From Halomonas aestuarii (GTDB taxonomy: Bacteria; Pseudomonadota; Gammaproteobacteria; Pseudomonadales; Halomonadaceae), in assembly GCF_001886615.1 (NCBI RefSeq), contig NZ_CP018139.1:2666001-2730000 (forward strand): DNA of 64,000 bases, written 5' to 3'. Shown here in pieces: positions 52,785 through 63,420 of the stretch. A program made the translations under genes and the position numbers. The stretch's first letter is position 1. Every line of letters starts with the position of its first letter. The notes under the pieces are model-generated. The model did no database searches, had not been told where the DNA came from, and was given only the letters and a program-made list of their open reading frames with translations.

Positions 52785-54266
52785 ATGACCGTACGCACTC
52801 GTATCGCGCCGTCACCCACCGGCGACCCCCATGTGGGCACCGCCTATATCGCCCTGTTCAACCTCTGCTTCGCGCGCCAGCACGGCGGCCAGTTCATCCT
52901 GCGGATCGAGGACACCGACCGGGTGCGCTCGACGGCCGAGTCCGAGCAGATGATCCTCGACTCGCTGCGCTGGCTGGGGCTGGAGTGGGACGAGGGCCCC
53001 GACGTGGGCGGTCCCCATGGCCCCTACCGCCAGAGCGAGCGCGGCGACATCTACGGCGAGTATGCCCGGCAGCTGGTCGAGGCCGGCCATGCCTTCAGGT
53101 GCTACCGCACCAGCGAGGAGCTCGACGAGCTGCGCGAGGCGCGCAAGGCGGCCGGCATGCACCTGGCCCTGAAGCCCACCGACCTGGCCCTGCCCGACGA
53201 GGAGGTCGCCCGCCGCGAAAGGGAGGGCTGGCCCCATGTGGTGCGCATGAAGGTGCCCGCCACCGGGACCTGCGTGGTCGACGACATGCTGCGCGGCGTC
53301 ATCGAGGTGGACTGGGCCCAGGTGGATGCCCAGGTGCTGCTCAAGTCGGACGGCATGCCCACCTATCACCTGGCCAACGTGGTCGATGACCACCTGATGG
53401 GCATCACCCACGTGCTGCGGGGCGAGGAGTGGATCAACTCGGCGCCCAAGCACCAGCTGCTCTACGACTACTTCGGGTGGGAGATGCCGGTGCTCTGCCA
53501 CATGCCGCTGCTTCGCAATCCCGACAAGTCGAAGCTGTCCAAGCGCAAGAACCCGACCTCCATCAACTACTATCGGCGCATGGGCTTCCTGCCCCAGGCG
53601 GTGACCAACTACCTGGGTCGCATGGGCTGGTCGATGCCCGACGAGCGGGAGAAGTTCAGCCTCGACGAGATGATGGCGCACTTCGACGTCCAGCGAGTCT
53701 CGCTGGGCGGGCCGGTCTTCGACCTCGACAAGCTGACCTGGCTCAACGGCGTCTATATCCGCGAGGACCTCGACGACGCGGCCTTCCTCAAGGCGCTCAT
53801 GGAGTGGGCCTTCAACGAGGAATACGTTGGCCAGATCCTCCCCCAGGTGCGCCCCCGGGTCGAGACGCTCTCCCAGGTGGCGCCCCTGGCCGGGCACTTC
53901 TTCTCGGGCCTGCCGGCCATCGAGGAAGCCAGCTTCGACGAGGTGAAGCTCTCCCGCGAGGATCTGCTGAAGCTGCTGCAGTTCCTGGTATGGCGCTTCG
54001 AGGTCGTGCCCGCCTGGCACAAGGATGCGCTGCTCGGCGAGGTCAAGGCGCTGGCGGGGCACTTCGAACTGAAGATGAAGGCCTTCCTGGCTCCCGTTTT
54101 CATCGCCATCACCGGCTCCTCGTCGAGCACCTCGGTGATGGACGCCATGGCGATCCTCGGCTCCGACATGACCCGGGCGCGCCTGCGCCACGCCATCGAG
54201 GTGCTGGGCGGGGTCTCCAAGAAACAGGCCAAGCGCTTCGAGAAGGAATTTCGCGAACTCGCGTGA
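52785..54266 (+). CDS. gltX: Glutamyl-tRNA synthetase
   Basis: A 493-residue class I synthetase of normal length. The HIGH-type motif is [18 protein letters not shown] at residues 8-25 and the KMSKS-type motif is SKLSKRKNP. It charges tRNA-Glu with glutamate, and the tRNA-Glu gene lies 160 bases downstream. The ATG at 52785 follows AGGACC...GGACGAC. The order gltX - tRNA-Ala - tRNA-Glu recurs in related gammaproteobacteria. Confidence 0.97.
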   Translation: MTVRTRIAPSPTGDPHVGTAYIALFNLCFARQHGGQFILRIEDTDRVRSTAESEQMILDSLRWLGLEWDEGPDVGGPHGPYRQSERGDIYGEYARQLVEAGHAFRCYRTSEELDELREARKAAGMHLALKPTDLALPDEEVARREREGWPHVVRMKVPATGTCVVDDMLRGVIEVDWAQVDAQVLLKSDGMPTYHLANVVDDHLMGITHVLRGEEWINSAPKHQLLYDYFGWEMPVLCHMPLLRNPDKSKLSKRKNPTSINYYRRMGFLPQAVTNYLGRMGWSMPDEREKFSLDEMMAHFDVQRVSLGGPVFDLDKLTWLNGVYIREDLDDAAFLKALMEWAFNEEYVGQILPQVRPRVETLSQVAPLAGHFFSGLPAIEEASFDEVKLSREDLLKLLQFLVWRFEVVPAWHKDALLGEVKALAGHFELKMKAFLAPVFIAITGSSSSTSVMDAMAILGSDMTRARLRHAIEVLGGVSKKQAKRFEKEFRELA

Positions 54267-54323
54267 TTGCCTGTTGACGAAGATGGGGCTTATCAGTAAC
54301 ATACGCCCCGTCTTCAAGAGATT

Positions 54324-54399
54324 GGGGCCTTAGCTCAGCTGGGAGAGCGCAACACTGGCAGTGTTGAGGTCAGCGGTTCGATCCCGCTAGGCTCCACCA
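54324..54399 (+). tRNA. tRNA-Ala (anticodon GGC)
   Basis: A 76-nt cloverleaf. The acceptor GGGGCCT pairs with AGGCTCC, followed by A and an encoded CCA. D-loop TTAGCTCAGCTGGGAGAGC, anticodon stem CAACA/TGTTG around CTGGCAG, and T-arm with GGTTCGATCC are all present. Confidence 0.96.
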
Positions 54400-54423
54400 A
54401 ATCGTCTCGATCGAAGATGCTGC

Positions 54424-54499
54424 GTCCCATTCGTCTAGTGGTCCAGGACACCGCCCTTTCACGGCGGTAACAGGGGTTCGAACCCCCTATGGGACGCCA
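54424..54499 (+). tRNA. tRNA-Glu (anticodon TTC)
   Basis: A 76-nt cloverleaf. Acceptor GTCCCAT/ATGGGAC, anticodon stem CCGCC/GGCGG around CTTTCAC, T-arm GGGGTTCGAACCCC, encoded CCA. It follows tRNA-Ala by 24 bases, probably cotranscribed. Confidence 0.96.
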
Positions 54500-54821
54500 C
54501 CTCCTATTCTTCATATCCTAATGCTTTTTCCTGACCAGCCGGTTTATCCGCTTGCCTGGCCCGTTTTCGCGTCTTCCCCCTCCCGTTCCCCGAGGGCGAC
54601 ATTTTCTTGCCATATCGGCCTGAAATCCCCTTGACTTGTCCACGTTCCCTGCCTAGGGCTGGCGGCCTGTGCATAGTATCGGCACAAACCCCCGTGGTTG
54701 CTGGGTTTCTTATATATATCTTCCATTTCAAAGACTTACGATAGGTCAAAAAATGACCAATCTAAGAGCGTCCCCCTGTTCATGGCGATTCGGCGACCTT
54801 TTCGAGAGGTTTTGAACAGGG

Positions 54822-54844
54822 TTATCCACAGAATGTGTGGAAAA
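54822..54844. promoter_or_regulatory. Inverted pair of DnaA-box-like sequences
   Basis: TTATCCACA is a perfect DnaA box. Three bases later TGTGTGGAAAA is, on the other strand, TTTTCCACA, a near-perfect second box. Together they also form a TCCACA/TGTGGA dyad. Confidence 0.5.
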
Positions 54845-55029
54845 CGGGCGACACCTTTCCAGAAGCTCATGTAGGTGATTAAGTCAACCTGATTAGATGA
54901 GATTTCTAGTGTTCTGGTATCAGGCCCGGTGAACGCGACGAGCGGCCCCTGAGGCCACCCTGTTGCCTGCGTCGGTAGGCTTCCCAGAAAGTAGGGCGTC
55001 ATGGCCTGGCAGGGCGCTCAGTCGCCGCG

Positions 55030-55272
55030 ATAGGGGGAGCCAGCGGGCAGGGGAGATGAGGGCAGAGAGAAAGGGTGAGATGGCAAGGAGAAGGATGTAG
55101 AGGCGAGGGAGGTAGAGGAGAGGGATGGAAGGCGATGGCGGGGAGAGCGACCCGGTCGGAGCGAGTCGGTGAGAGGGGCCAAGAGAGCGGGGCGAAGAGA
55201 GAGGACAGTAGAGGGGGTATAGACATAGAGAGGGCAGAGAGGGGATAGAGAAGGGGCGAAGAGGGGGTCGGA
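55030..55272 (+). repeat. Polypurine tract (G/A-rich)
   Basis: Nearly all bases on the + strand are G or A, arranged as degenerate GAGAGGG/GAGGGAG units, with one mixed break at about 55145-55172. Nothing similar occurs elsewhere in the window. It is not coding: the minus-strand open frame across it is a Ser/Pro/Leu by-product of pyrimidine richness. Confidence 0.8.
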
Positions 55273-55317
55273 AGCGCCGTGTGGGCCGGCGAGGCAACGT
55301 CACCCTGTGCCCAACGC

Positions 55318-55345
55318 GAAAGGCCGCCCCTCGGGGCGGCCTTTC
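55318..55345 (-). terminator. Terminator of gltA
   Basis: GAAAGGCCGCCCC / GGGGCGGCCTTTC is a 13-bp stem with a two-base centre, 32 bases past the gltA stop, with T runs. Confidence 0.88.
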
Positions 55346-55376
55346 TGTCGCTGCGGTGGTGCCGCGGCGGGTCGAC

Positions 55377-56663
<1,287 letters not shown>

Positions 56664-56798
56664 AACTGGCCTCCTCTCGGGTTCATGGGGGGGACGATAA
56701 TGGGGGTTTTCGCTGCAGGTGCCGGCGAAAAAGGTCCGCCCACTATAGAAGCGTCCCCGAGATTGTCAATTCCACCAATGTGTCCTATCGTCTGTACA

Positions 56799-56828
56799 TT
56801 AACAAGCTAAGTAGAAAGGTATTGTATA
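56799..56828 (+). promoter_or_regulatory. Candidate sdh operon promoter
   Basis: TTAACA and TGTATA are separated by 18 bases in an AT-rich island (-35/-10 type). The match is moderate. Confidence 0.35.
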
Positions 56829-56831
56829 AAA

Positions 56832-56850
56832 AATGGTGCTTCGCACCATT
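56832..56850 (+). other. Hairpin at the start of the sdh leader
   Basis: AATGGTGC-TTC-GCACCATT is a perfect 8-bp stem directly after the candidate promoter. It could protect the 5' end or act in attenuation. Confidence 0.5.
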
Positions 56851-57109
56851 GCCGTGCACGCTCGCTCGGGTCACGCTTTCGGATGGCGGACCAGTTGGCG
56901 CCAGCGCCGAGAAATCGGCCTTCCACCATGGTCGAGTAGGTCGGGTGTCCATTTGTCATGACAGGGTGATGACCCTATAATCTCAGCGCGCGACTGGCAG
57001 GAACCGGTGGTCGTGTCCAACTCGGCCACGATCGTGTCCCTTCCCGAAACCACCGCCCGCTCGGGCCTTGTCGGACGATGTAGAGCGGGCCAAGAGAGTG
57101 TGTAGAGCC

Positions 57110-57487
57110 GTGAATAGCAAACGACCCGTAAATCTGGATCTGTCCACGATACAGTTTCCCCTTCCCGCCCTGACGTCGATCGCTCACCGCATCACTGGCG
57201 TCATCCTCTTCATCGGCCTGATCTTCGCCTTCTGGGCGCTGGACACGTCGCTGTCCTCGCCGGTCGGCTTCGCCGCCGTGAGTGACGCCCTGGCCCACAA
57301 CTTCCTGGCCAAGCTGATCGCCTGGGGACTGCTGTCCGCCCTGGCGTTCCACTTCGTGGCCGGCATCAAGCACCTGCTGATGGACATGGATATCGGCGTG
57401 ACCCTCGAGGGTGGCGTCAAGAAGGCGCAGATCACCGTGGTGGTGAGCGCGGTCCTGATCATTCTGGCTGGAGTCTGGGTATGGTAA
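57110..57487 (+). CDS. sdhC: Succinate dehydrogenase cytochrome b556 subunit
   Basis: Encodes 125 residues from a GTG at 57110 (MNSKRPVNLDLSTIQFPLPALTSIAHRITGVILF), the usual length and start for SdhC. SIAHRITG contains the Ser and Arg of the quinone site, and haem-ligand His is in LSALAFHFVAGIKHLLMD. Three membrane helices. The frame is open back to 57068, but the added residues do not fit the family. It overlaps sdhD by 7 nt. Confidence 0.94.
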   Translation: MNSKRPVNLDLSTIQFPLPALTSIAHRITGVILFIGLIFAFWALDTSLSSPVGFAAVSDALAHNFLAKLIAWGLLSALAFHFVAGIKHLLMDMDIGVTLEGGVKKAQITVVVSAVLIILAGVWVW

Positions 57488-57828
57488 CCAACATCACGAA
57501 CTTCGGGCGCAGCGGCCTCTCCGACTGGCTGCTGCAGCGCGTCTCCGCCGTCATCCTGGCGCTCTACACTCTCTTCATCGTCGGTTTCCTGCTGTTCAAC
57601 TCCGGCCTCGACTATGCGGCATGGAGCGGGCTGTTCGCCCAGACCTGGATGCGCATCTTCTCGCTGCTGGCCTTCATCTCGCTGGCCGCCCACGCCTGGG
57701 TCGGGCTGTGGACCGTGACCACCGACTATCTCAAGCCGACCGGTATTCGCATCGGTGTGCAGCTCATCATCATCCTGGCCATCTTCGTGTTCCTGGTCTG
57801 GGGCATCACCGTTCTTTGGGGAGCCTGA
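57481..57828 (+). CDS. sdhD: Succinate dehydrogenase membrane anchor subunit
   Basis: A 115-residue protein with three membrane helices. GLSDWLLQRVSAVILALYTLFIV is the conserved start, and AHAWVGLWTVTTDYLKP carries the haem-ligand His and the quinone-site Tyr/Asp. Together with SdhC it holds haem b and the ubiquinone site. Three bases separate it from sdhA. Confidence 0.95.
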   Translation: MVTNITNFGRSGLSDWLLQRVSAVILALYTLFIVGFLLFNSGLDYAAWSGLFAQTWMRIFSLLAFISLAAHAWVGLWTVTTDYLKPTGIRIGVQLIIILAIFVFLVWGITVLWGA

Positions 57829-57831
57829 TTC

Positions 57832-59604
57832 ATGTCCAACATGCGTAGCCTGTCTTTCGACGCCATCATCATCGGTGGGGGCGGTGCCGGCCTGAGGGCC
57901 GCCCTGGAACTGGCCAAGTCCGGCAAGAAGACCGCCGTGCTGTCCAAGGTCTTCCCGACCCGTTCTCACACCGTGTCCGCCCAGGGCGGCATCACCTGTG
58001 CCATCGCCTCCGCCGACCCCAACGACGACTGGCGCTGGCACATGTACGACACCGTCAAGGGCGGCGACTACATCGCCGACCAGGACGCCTCCGAGTACAT
58101 GTGCTCCGAGGGCCCCAAGGCGGTGTTCGAGCTCGAGCACATGGGCCTGCCGTTCTCCCGCTTCGACAACGGCCGCATCTACCAGCGCCCGTTCGGCGGC
58201 CAGTCCAAGGACTTCGGCAAGGGCGGCCAGGCGGCCCGTACCTGCGCCGCCGCAGATCGTACCGGCCACGCCCTGCTGCACACGCTCTATCAGAACAACC
58301 TGAAGAACAACACCACCTTCCTCAATGAGTGGTACGCCGTCGACCTGGTCAAGAACGCCAACGGCGACGTGGTGGGCTGCATCGCCATGGATATCGAGAC
58401 CGGCGAAGTGGTACACGTGAAGTCCAAGGCCACCGTCATGGCCACCGGCGGGGCGGGGCGCATCTTCGCCTCCACCACCAATGCCCTGATCAACACCGGT
58501 GACGGCATCGGCATGGCGCTGCGCGCCGGCTTCCCGATGCAGGACATGGAGATGTGGCAGTTCCACCCCACCGGCATCTACGGCGCGGGTACCCTGGTGA
58601 CCGAGGGCTGCCGCGGCGAGGGTGGCTACCTGATCAACAAGGACGGCGAGCGCTTCATGGAGCGTTACGCACCCAACGCCAAGGACCTGGCCGGCCGCGA
58701 CGTGGTCGCGCGCTCCATGGTCATGGAGATCCTCGAGGGCCGCGGCTGCGGCGAGAAGGGCGACCACGTCTTCCTCAAGCTGGATCACCTGGGCGAGGAC
58801 GTCCTCGGCAAGCGCCTGCCGGGCATCGTCGAGCTGTCCAAGACCTTCGCCCACGTCGATCCGGCCAAGGAGCCGATCCCGGTGGTGCCGACCTGCCACT
58901 ACATGATGGGCGGGATCCCGACCAACGTGCACGGCCAGGCGATCATGCAGGACGCCGAGGGCAACGATCAGATCGTCAACGGCCTGTTCGCCTGCGGCGA
59001 GGCGGCCTGCGTGTCGGTCCACGGCGCCAACCGCCTGGGCGGCAACTCGCTGCTCGACCTGGTGGTCTTCGGCCGTGCGGCGGGCATGTTCATCGAGGGC
59101 GCGCTCAACGAGGGCATCGAGTACCTCGACGCCTCGGAGTCCGACGTCGAGTCGGCCATGAAGCGCATCAACCGCTGGAACGAGTCCGAGGGCGGCGAGA
59201 CCGTGCCCGAACTCAAGCGCGAGCTCCAGGACATCATGCAGACCTCCTTCGGCGTGTTCCGCGAGGAGAAGAACATGGTCGAGGGCGTCAAGCGTCTGGA
59301 AGAGCTGCGCGGCCGTATCGACAATGCCTACCTGCCGGACAAGTCCAACACCTTCAACACCGCGCGTGTCGAGGCGCTGGAGCTGGACAACCTGATGGAA
59401 GTGGCCGAGGCCACCGCCATCGCGGCCCTCGAGCGCAAGGAGAGCCGTGGCGCGCATTCCCGCTACGACTACCCCGATCGCGACGACGTCAACTGGCTGA
59501 AGCACTCGCTCTACTTCCCGACCGAGAAGCGCCTGGGCCAGCGCGATGTGAACTTCGCACCCAAGACCGTCGACATGTTCGAGCCGAAAGTCCGCACCTA
59601 CTAA
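57832..59604 (+). CDS. sdhA: Succinate dehydrogenase flavoprotein subunit
   Basis: A 590-residue flavoprotein. Dinucleotide-binding [18 protein letters not shown] at residues 11-28. Covalent FAD-linking His46 in [13 protein letters not shown]. Active-site blocks include the substrate-binding [21 protein letters not shown] and the catalytic Arg in [10 protein letters not shown]..., [17 protein letters not shown]. It oxidises succinate to fumarate in complex II. Confidence 0.97.
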   Translation: MSNMRSLSFDAIIIGGGGAGLRAALELAKSGKKTAVLSKVFPTRSHTVSAQGGITCAIASADPNDDWRWHMYDTVKGGDYIADQDASEYMCSEGPKAVFELEHMGLPFSRFDNGRIYQRPFGGQSKDFGKGGQAARTCAAADRTGHALLHTLYQNNLKNNTTFLNEWYAVDLVKNANGDVVGCIAMDIETGEVVHVKSKATVMATGGAGRIFASTTNALINTGDGIGMALRAGFPMQDMEMWQFHPTGIYGAGTLVTEGCRGEGGYLINKDGERFMERYAPNAKDLAGRDVVARSMVMEILEGRGCGEKGDHVFLKLDHLGEDVLGKRLPGIVELSKTFAHVDPAKEPIPVVPTCHYMMGGIPTNVHGQAIMQDAEGNDQIVNGLFACGEAACVSVHGANRLGGNSLLDLVVFGRAAGMFIEGALNEGIEYLDASESDVESAMKRINRWNESEGGETVPELKRELQDIMQTSFGVFREEKNMVEGVKRLEELRGRIDNAYLPDKSNTFNTARVEALELDNLMEVAEATAIAALERKESRGAHSRYDYPDRDDVNWLKHSLYFPTEKRLGQRDVNFAPKTVDMFEPKVRTY

Positions 59605-59616
59605 GGGGGAGTCACG

Positions 59617-60327
59617 ATGTCCAAGCTTCAGGTATCCCTGTACCGCTACAATCCGGAAACCGACTCCGCGCCCTTCATGCAGGAGTTCCAGGTCGACACC
59701 CAGGGTCGCGACCTGATGGTGCTCGACGTGCTGCACCTGGCCAAGGAGCAGGACAACGGCCTGGCCTATCGCCGCAGCTGCCGCGAGGGCGTGTGCGGTT
59801 CCGACGGCATGAACATGAACGGCAAGAACGGCCTGGCCTGCATCACCCCGCTCTCCGAGGTGGTCAAGGGCAACAAGCTGGTGCTGCGCCCGCTGCCCGG
59901 CCTGCCGGTCATCCGTGACCTGGTGGTCGACATGGGGCTGTTCTACAAGCAGTACGAGCGCATCCAGCCGTACCTGCAGAACGACGAGCCGGCCCCGGCC
60001 ATCGAGCGCCTCCAGTCGCCGGAGGAGCGCGACAAGCTCGACGGCCTCTACGAGTGCATCCTGTGCGCCTGCTGCTCGACCTCCTGCCCGTCGTTCTGGT
60101 GGAACCCGGACAAGTTCGTCGGCCCGGCCGGCCTGCTGCAGGCCTACCGGTTCCTCGCGGACTCCCGCGACACCGCCACCCGTGATCGCCTGTCCGAACT
60201 GGAGGATCCGTTCTCCGTGTTCCGCTGCCGCGGCATCATGAACTGCGTCGCGGTCTGCCCCAAGGGGCTGAACCCGACGCGGGCGATCGGCAAGATCCGC
60301 GAGATGCTGCTGGCCGATGCCACTTAA
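59617..60327 (+). CDS. sdhB: Succinate dehydrogenase iron-sulfur subunit
   Basis: A 236-residue protein with three cluster motifs: 2Fe-2S CREGVCGSDGMNMNGKNGLAC, 4Fe-4S CILCACCSTSCPSFWWN and 3Fe-4S CRGIMNCVAVCPKGLNP. It transfers electrons from FAD in SdhA to quinone. It lies 12 bases after sdhA and ends the sdh gene set. Confidence 0.97.
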   Translation: MSKLQVSLYRYNPETDSAPFMQEFQVDTQGRDLMVLDVLHLAKEQDNGLAYRRSCREGVCGSDGMNMNGKNGLACITPLSEVVKGNKLVLRPLPGLPVIRDLVVDMGLFYKQYERIQPYLQNDEPAPAIERLQSPEERDKLDGLYECILCACCSTSCPSFWWNPDKFVGPAGLLQAYRFLADSRDTATRDRLSELEDPFSVFRCRGIMNCVAVCPKGLNPTRAIGKIREMLLADAT

Positions 60328-60366
60328 ATCGTGGCGGCCAGCTTGTTATCATGTGCTTCGCTCTCG

Positions 60367-60389
60367 GGCTGCGGCGAGCTGCCGCAGCC
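60367..60389 (+). other. Hairpin after sdhB (first of two)
   Basis: GGCTGCGGC-GAGCT-GCCGCAGCC is a perfect 9-bp stem 40 bases past the sdhB stop, without a T run. Confidence 0.6.
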
Positions 60390-60413
60390 GAGTCCGGTGC
60401 GGAGCGTGATGTG

Positions 60414-60442
60414 AAGAGCCGGTGCCCTGTGCACCGGCTCTT
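60414..60442 (+). terminator. Hairpin between sdhB and sucA (second, terminator-like)
   Basis: AAGAGCCGGTGC-CCTGT-GCACCGGCTCTT is a perfect 12-bp stem ending in TT. It could partly terminate sdh transcripts before sucA. Confidence 0.7.
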
Positions 60443-60549
60443 GACCATGGAATTCTTGATGCTCTCCCTCCGGCAGGGCATCAGCGATGTCGATACGGTC
60501 GAGTCGTGTCGGCGCCGATACCACCCCATCAGTGCAGGGTGACCAAGAG

Positions 60550-63378
60550 ATGCAAGAAGGCATAATGGAGTTGATGTGGCGCTCCTCCCACGTCAGTGGT
60601 GGCAATGCCCACTATGTGGAAGCGCTCTACGAACAGTACCTCGATGATCCCTCCGCCGTTCCCGACGAATGGCGCCAGTACTTCGACCAGCTACCGCGAC
60701 CCGAGGGCGGTGCCTCCCACGATGTTCCCCTCTCACCGGTCCGCGACCAGTTCTACCAGCTGGGACAGCAGCGTCGTACCGCGCATGCCGCCGCCGACAG
60801 CGGAGAGGGCAAGAAGCAGGTCAAGGTACTCCAGCTGATCAACGCCTACCGCTTCCGCGGGCACCAGAAGGCCGACATCGATCCCCTCGGCCTGCGCAGT
60901 CCCACCCCGGTTCCCGACCTCGACCTCTCCTTCCACCAGCTCTCGAAGGCCGACCTGGACACCGAGTTCCAGACCGGCTCCTTCTTCATGGGCCAGGACA
61001 AGGCGAGCCTGAAGGAGATCGTCAGTGCGCTGGAGCAGACCTACTGTCGCTCCATCGGCTGCGAGGTCATGCATATCGTCGACACCGAGGAGAAACGCTG
61101 GCTGCAGCAGCGCTTCGAGTCGGTGCGCAGTGCGCCGAAGTTCAGCCCCGCCGTGCGCAAGCACGTGCTCGAGCGCCTCACGGCCGCCGAGGGCCTGGAG
61201 AGCTACCTGGCCTCCAAGTACCCGGGCACCAAGCGCTTCGGCCTCGAGGGTGGCGAGTGCTTCATCCCGATGATGGATGAGCTGATCCAGCGCGCCGGCA
61301 GCTATGGCACCAAGGAAGTGGTGATCGGCATGGCCCACCGCGGGCGCCTCAACATGCTGGTCAACATCCTCGGCAAGAACCCCTCCGAGCTGATCGACGA
61401 GTTCGACGGCAAGAAGGTCATCGAGCGGGGCTCCGGTGACGTGAAGTACCACCAGGGCTTCAGCTCCAACGTCATGTCGCCGGGCGGCGAGGTCCACCTG
61501 GCGCTGTCGTTCAACCCCTCCCACCTGGAGATCGTGGCCCCGGTGGTCGAGGGCTCGGTGCGCGCCCGTCAGGATCGCCGCAACGACCCGGTTGGTGACA
61601 AGGTGCTGCCGATCAACGTCCATGGCGACGCGGCCTTCGCCGGCCAGGGCGTGGTCATGGAGACCTTCCAGATGTCCCAGACCCGCGCCTATCGCACCGG
61701 CGGCACCCTGCACATCGTCATCAACAACCAGGTGGGCTTCACCACCTCGCACCCGGAAGACTCGCGCTCCACCGAGTACTGCACCGACATCGCCAAGATG
61801 GTCCAGGCGCCGATCTTCCACGTCAACGGCGATGACCCCGATGCCGTGCTGCATGCCACCCAGGTGGCGCTGGACTACCGCCAGCAGTTCAAGCGCGACG
61901 TGGTCATCGACCTGGTGTGCTACCGCCGCCGCGGCCACAACGAGGCGGACGAGCCTTCCGGCACCCAGCCGATGATGTACAACAAGATCAAGGACCATCC
62001 GTCCTCGCGGACCCGCTACGTCGAGCGCCTGGTCAAGGAGGGCCTGCTCTCCGACGACGACGCCAAGGCGATGATGGAGAAGTACCGGGACGACCTGCAG
62101 GCCGGCAACCACGTGGCCAACGCCCTGGTGCAGAAGCCCAACAAGTCGCTGTTCGTTGACTGGACCCCCTACCTGGGCCACGAGTGGACCGGCCATGCCG
62201 ACACCCGGGTCGAGATGAAGCGCCTGCAGCGCCTCGCCGGCAAGATGTGCGAGATTCCCGACGGCATCACCGTGCAGCGCCAGGTGGCCAAGATCTACGA
62301 GGACCGCCGCAAGATGCAGGCCGGCGGCATGGCCATCAACTGGGGCTTCGCCGAGACCCTGGCCTACGCCACGCTGCTCGACCAGGGCCATCCGGTGCGC
62401 CTCACCGGCCAGGACGTGGGCCGCGGCACCTTCTCCCACCGCCACGCGGTGGTGCACAACCAGAAGGACGGCAACGCCTATGTGCCGCTGCAGCACATGG
62501 CCGACGGCCAGCCGCGCTTCACCATCCACGACTCCTTCCTCTCCGAGGAGGCGGTGCTGGCGTTCGAGTACGGCTATTCCACCACGGCGCCCAACGACCT
62601 GGTGATCTGGGAAGCCCAGTTCGGCGACTTCTTCAACGGCGCCCAGGTGGTGGTGGACCAGTTCATCTCCTCCGGCGAGACCAAGTGGGAGCGCCTCTGT
62701 GGCCTGACCATGCTGCTGCCCCACGGCTACGAGGGGCAGGGGCCCGAGCACTCCTCGGCGCGTCTGGAGCGCTTCCTGCAGATGTGTGCCGAGCACAACA
62801 TGCAGGTCTGCGTGCCGACCACGCCGGCGCAGATCTTCCATCTGCTGCGGCGCCAGGTGATCCGCCCGCTGCGCAAGCCGCTGGTGGTCATGTCGCCCAA
62901 GAGCCTGCTGCGTCACAAGTCGGCGACCTCGAGGCTCGAGGAGCTGGCCGAAGGCAACTTCCAGATGGTCCTCCCCGACCAGGGCAAGCTCGAGGCGAAG
63001 AAGGTCGAGCGCATCGTGCTGTGTGCCGGCAAGGTCTACTACGACCTGGAGAACTGGCGCGAGGAGAACGCCCGCGACGATGTGGCCATCCTGCGCATCG
63101 AGCAGCTCTATCCCTTCCCCAAGGAGGAGCTCTTCGAGGCCATCAAGGACTACACCAACGTCGAGGACGTGGTGTGGTGCCAGGAGGAGCCGCTCAACCA
63201 GGGCGCCTGGTACTCGAGCCAGCACCACATGCGGGCCGTGGCCGACATGCTGCGCGATGGCCTGGGCGGCAAGCTCAAGTTCGCCGGACGCCCGGCATCG
63301 GCCGCCCCCGCGGCGGGCTACATGTCCGTGCACACCGAACAGCAGCGCCAGCTGGTGGAAGACGCCTTCAACCTGTGA
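60550..63378 (+). CDS. sucA: 2-oxoglutarate dehydrogenase E1 component
   Basis: About 942 residues from the ATG at 60550 (MQEGIMELMWRSSHVSGGNAHYVEALYEQYLDDP). This start aligns base for base in length with what I recall of E. coli SucA; the ATG at 60565 has a better ribosome site (AGAAGG) and is an alternative. Thiamine diphosphate and substrate regions are visible: IGMAHRGRLNMLVNILGK, HVNGDDPDAV, RRRGHNEADEPS, then GQDVGRGTFSHRHAVVHNQ. It decarboxylates 2-oxoglutarate and passes succinyl to E2. Confidence 0.96.
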   Translation: MQEGIMELMWRSSHVSGGNAHYVEALYEQYLDDPSAVPDEWRQYFDQLPRPEGGASHDVPLSPVRDQFYQLGQQRRTAHAAADSGEGKKQVKVLQLINAYRFRGHQKADIDPLGLRSPTPVPDLDLSFHQLSKADLDTEFQTGSFFMGQDKASLKEIVSALEQTYCRSIGCEVMHIVDTEEKRWLQQRFESVRSAPKFSPAVRKHVLERLTAAEGLESYLASKYPGTKRFGLEGGECFIPMMDELIQRAGSYGTKEVVIGMAHRGRLNMLVNILGKNPSELIDEFDGKKVIERGSGDVKYHQGFSSNVMSPGGEVHLALSFNPSHLEIVAPVVEGSVRARQDRRNDPVGDKVLPINVHGDAAFAGQGVVMETFQMSQTRAYRTGGTLHIVINNQVGFTTSHPEDSRSTEYCTDIAKMVQAPIFHVNGDDPDAVLHATQVALDYRQQFKRDVVIDLVCYRRRGHNEADEPSGTQPMMYNKIKDHPSSRTRYVERLVKEGLLSDDDAKAMMEKYRDDLQAGNHVANALVQKPNKSLFVDWTPYLGHEWTGHADTRVEMKRLQRLAGKMCEIPDGITVQRQVAKIYEDRRKMQAGGMAINWGFAETLAYATLLDQGHPVRLTGQDVGRGTFSHRHAVVHNQKDGNAYVPLQHMADGQPRFTIHDSFLSEEAVLAFEYGYSTTAPNDLVIWEAQFGDFFNGAQVVVDQFISSGETKWERLCGLTMLLPHGYEGQGPEHSSARLERFLQMCAEHNMQVCVPTTPAQIFHLLRRQVIRPLRKPLVVMSPKSLLRHKSATSRLEELAEGNFQMVLPDQGKLEAKKVERIVLCAGKVYYDLENWREENARDDVAILRIEQLYPFPKEELFEAIKDYTNVEDVVWCQEEPLNQGAWYSSQHHMRAVADMLRDGLGGKLKFAGRPASAAPAAGYMSVHTEQQRQLVEDAFNL

Positions 63379-63420
63379 GGCGTCCCACCGGGACGAGAGA
63401 GAACATACAAGGGATACGAC

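Larger units (their letters stand above)
54500..55317. other. Long non-coding region after the tRNA genes
   Basis: About 820 bases without a supported gene. Open frames on the minus strand (81, 88 and 127 codons) lack ribosome sites and conserved sequence. The region contains an AT-rich patch at 54700-54770 (TTCTTATATATATCTTCC), paired DnaA-box-like sequences at 54822-54844 and a purine-only-like tract at 55030-55272. Confidence 0.65.
56664..57109. other. gltA-sdhC divergent intergenic region
   Basis: 446 bases holding promoters for both directions. Around 56800 it is AT-rich. The leader between the inferred sdh promoter and sdhC is about 280 bases long and contains a small stable hairpin at 56832-56850. 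No small gene is supported. Confidence 0.5.

Noticed and set aside
54504..55303. Minus-strand open frames of 81, 88 and 127 codons after tRNA-Glu
   Set aside because: They lack ribosome sites and conserved features; the largest simply reads through the pyrimidine-rich complement of the polypurine tract.
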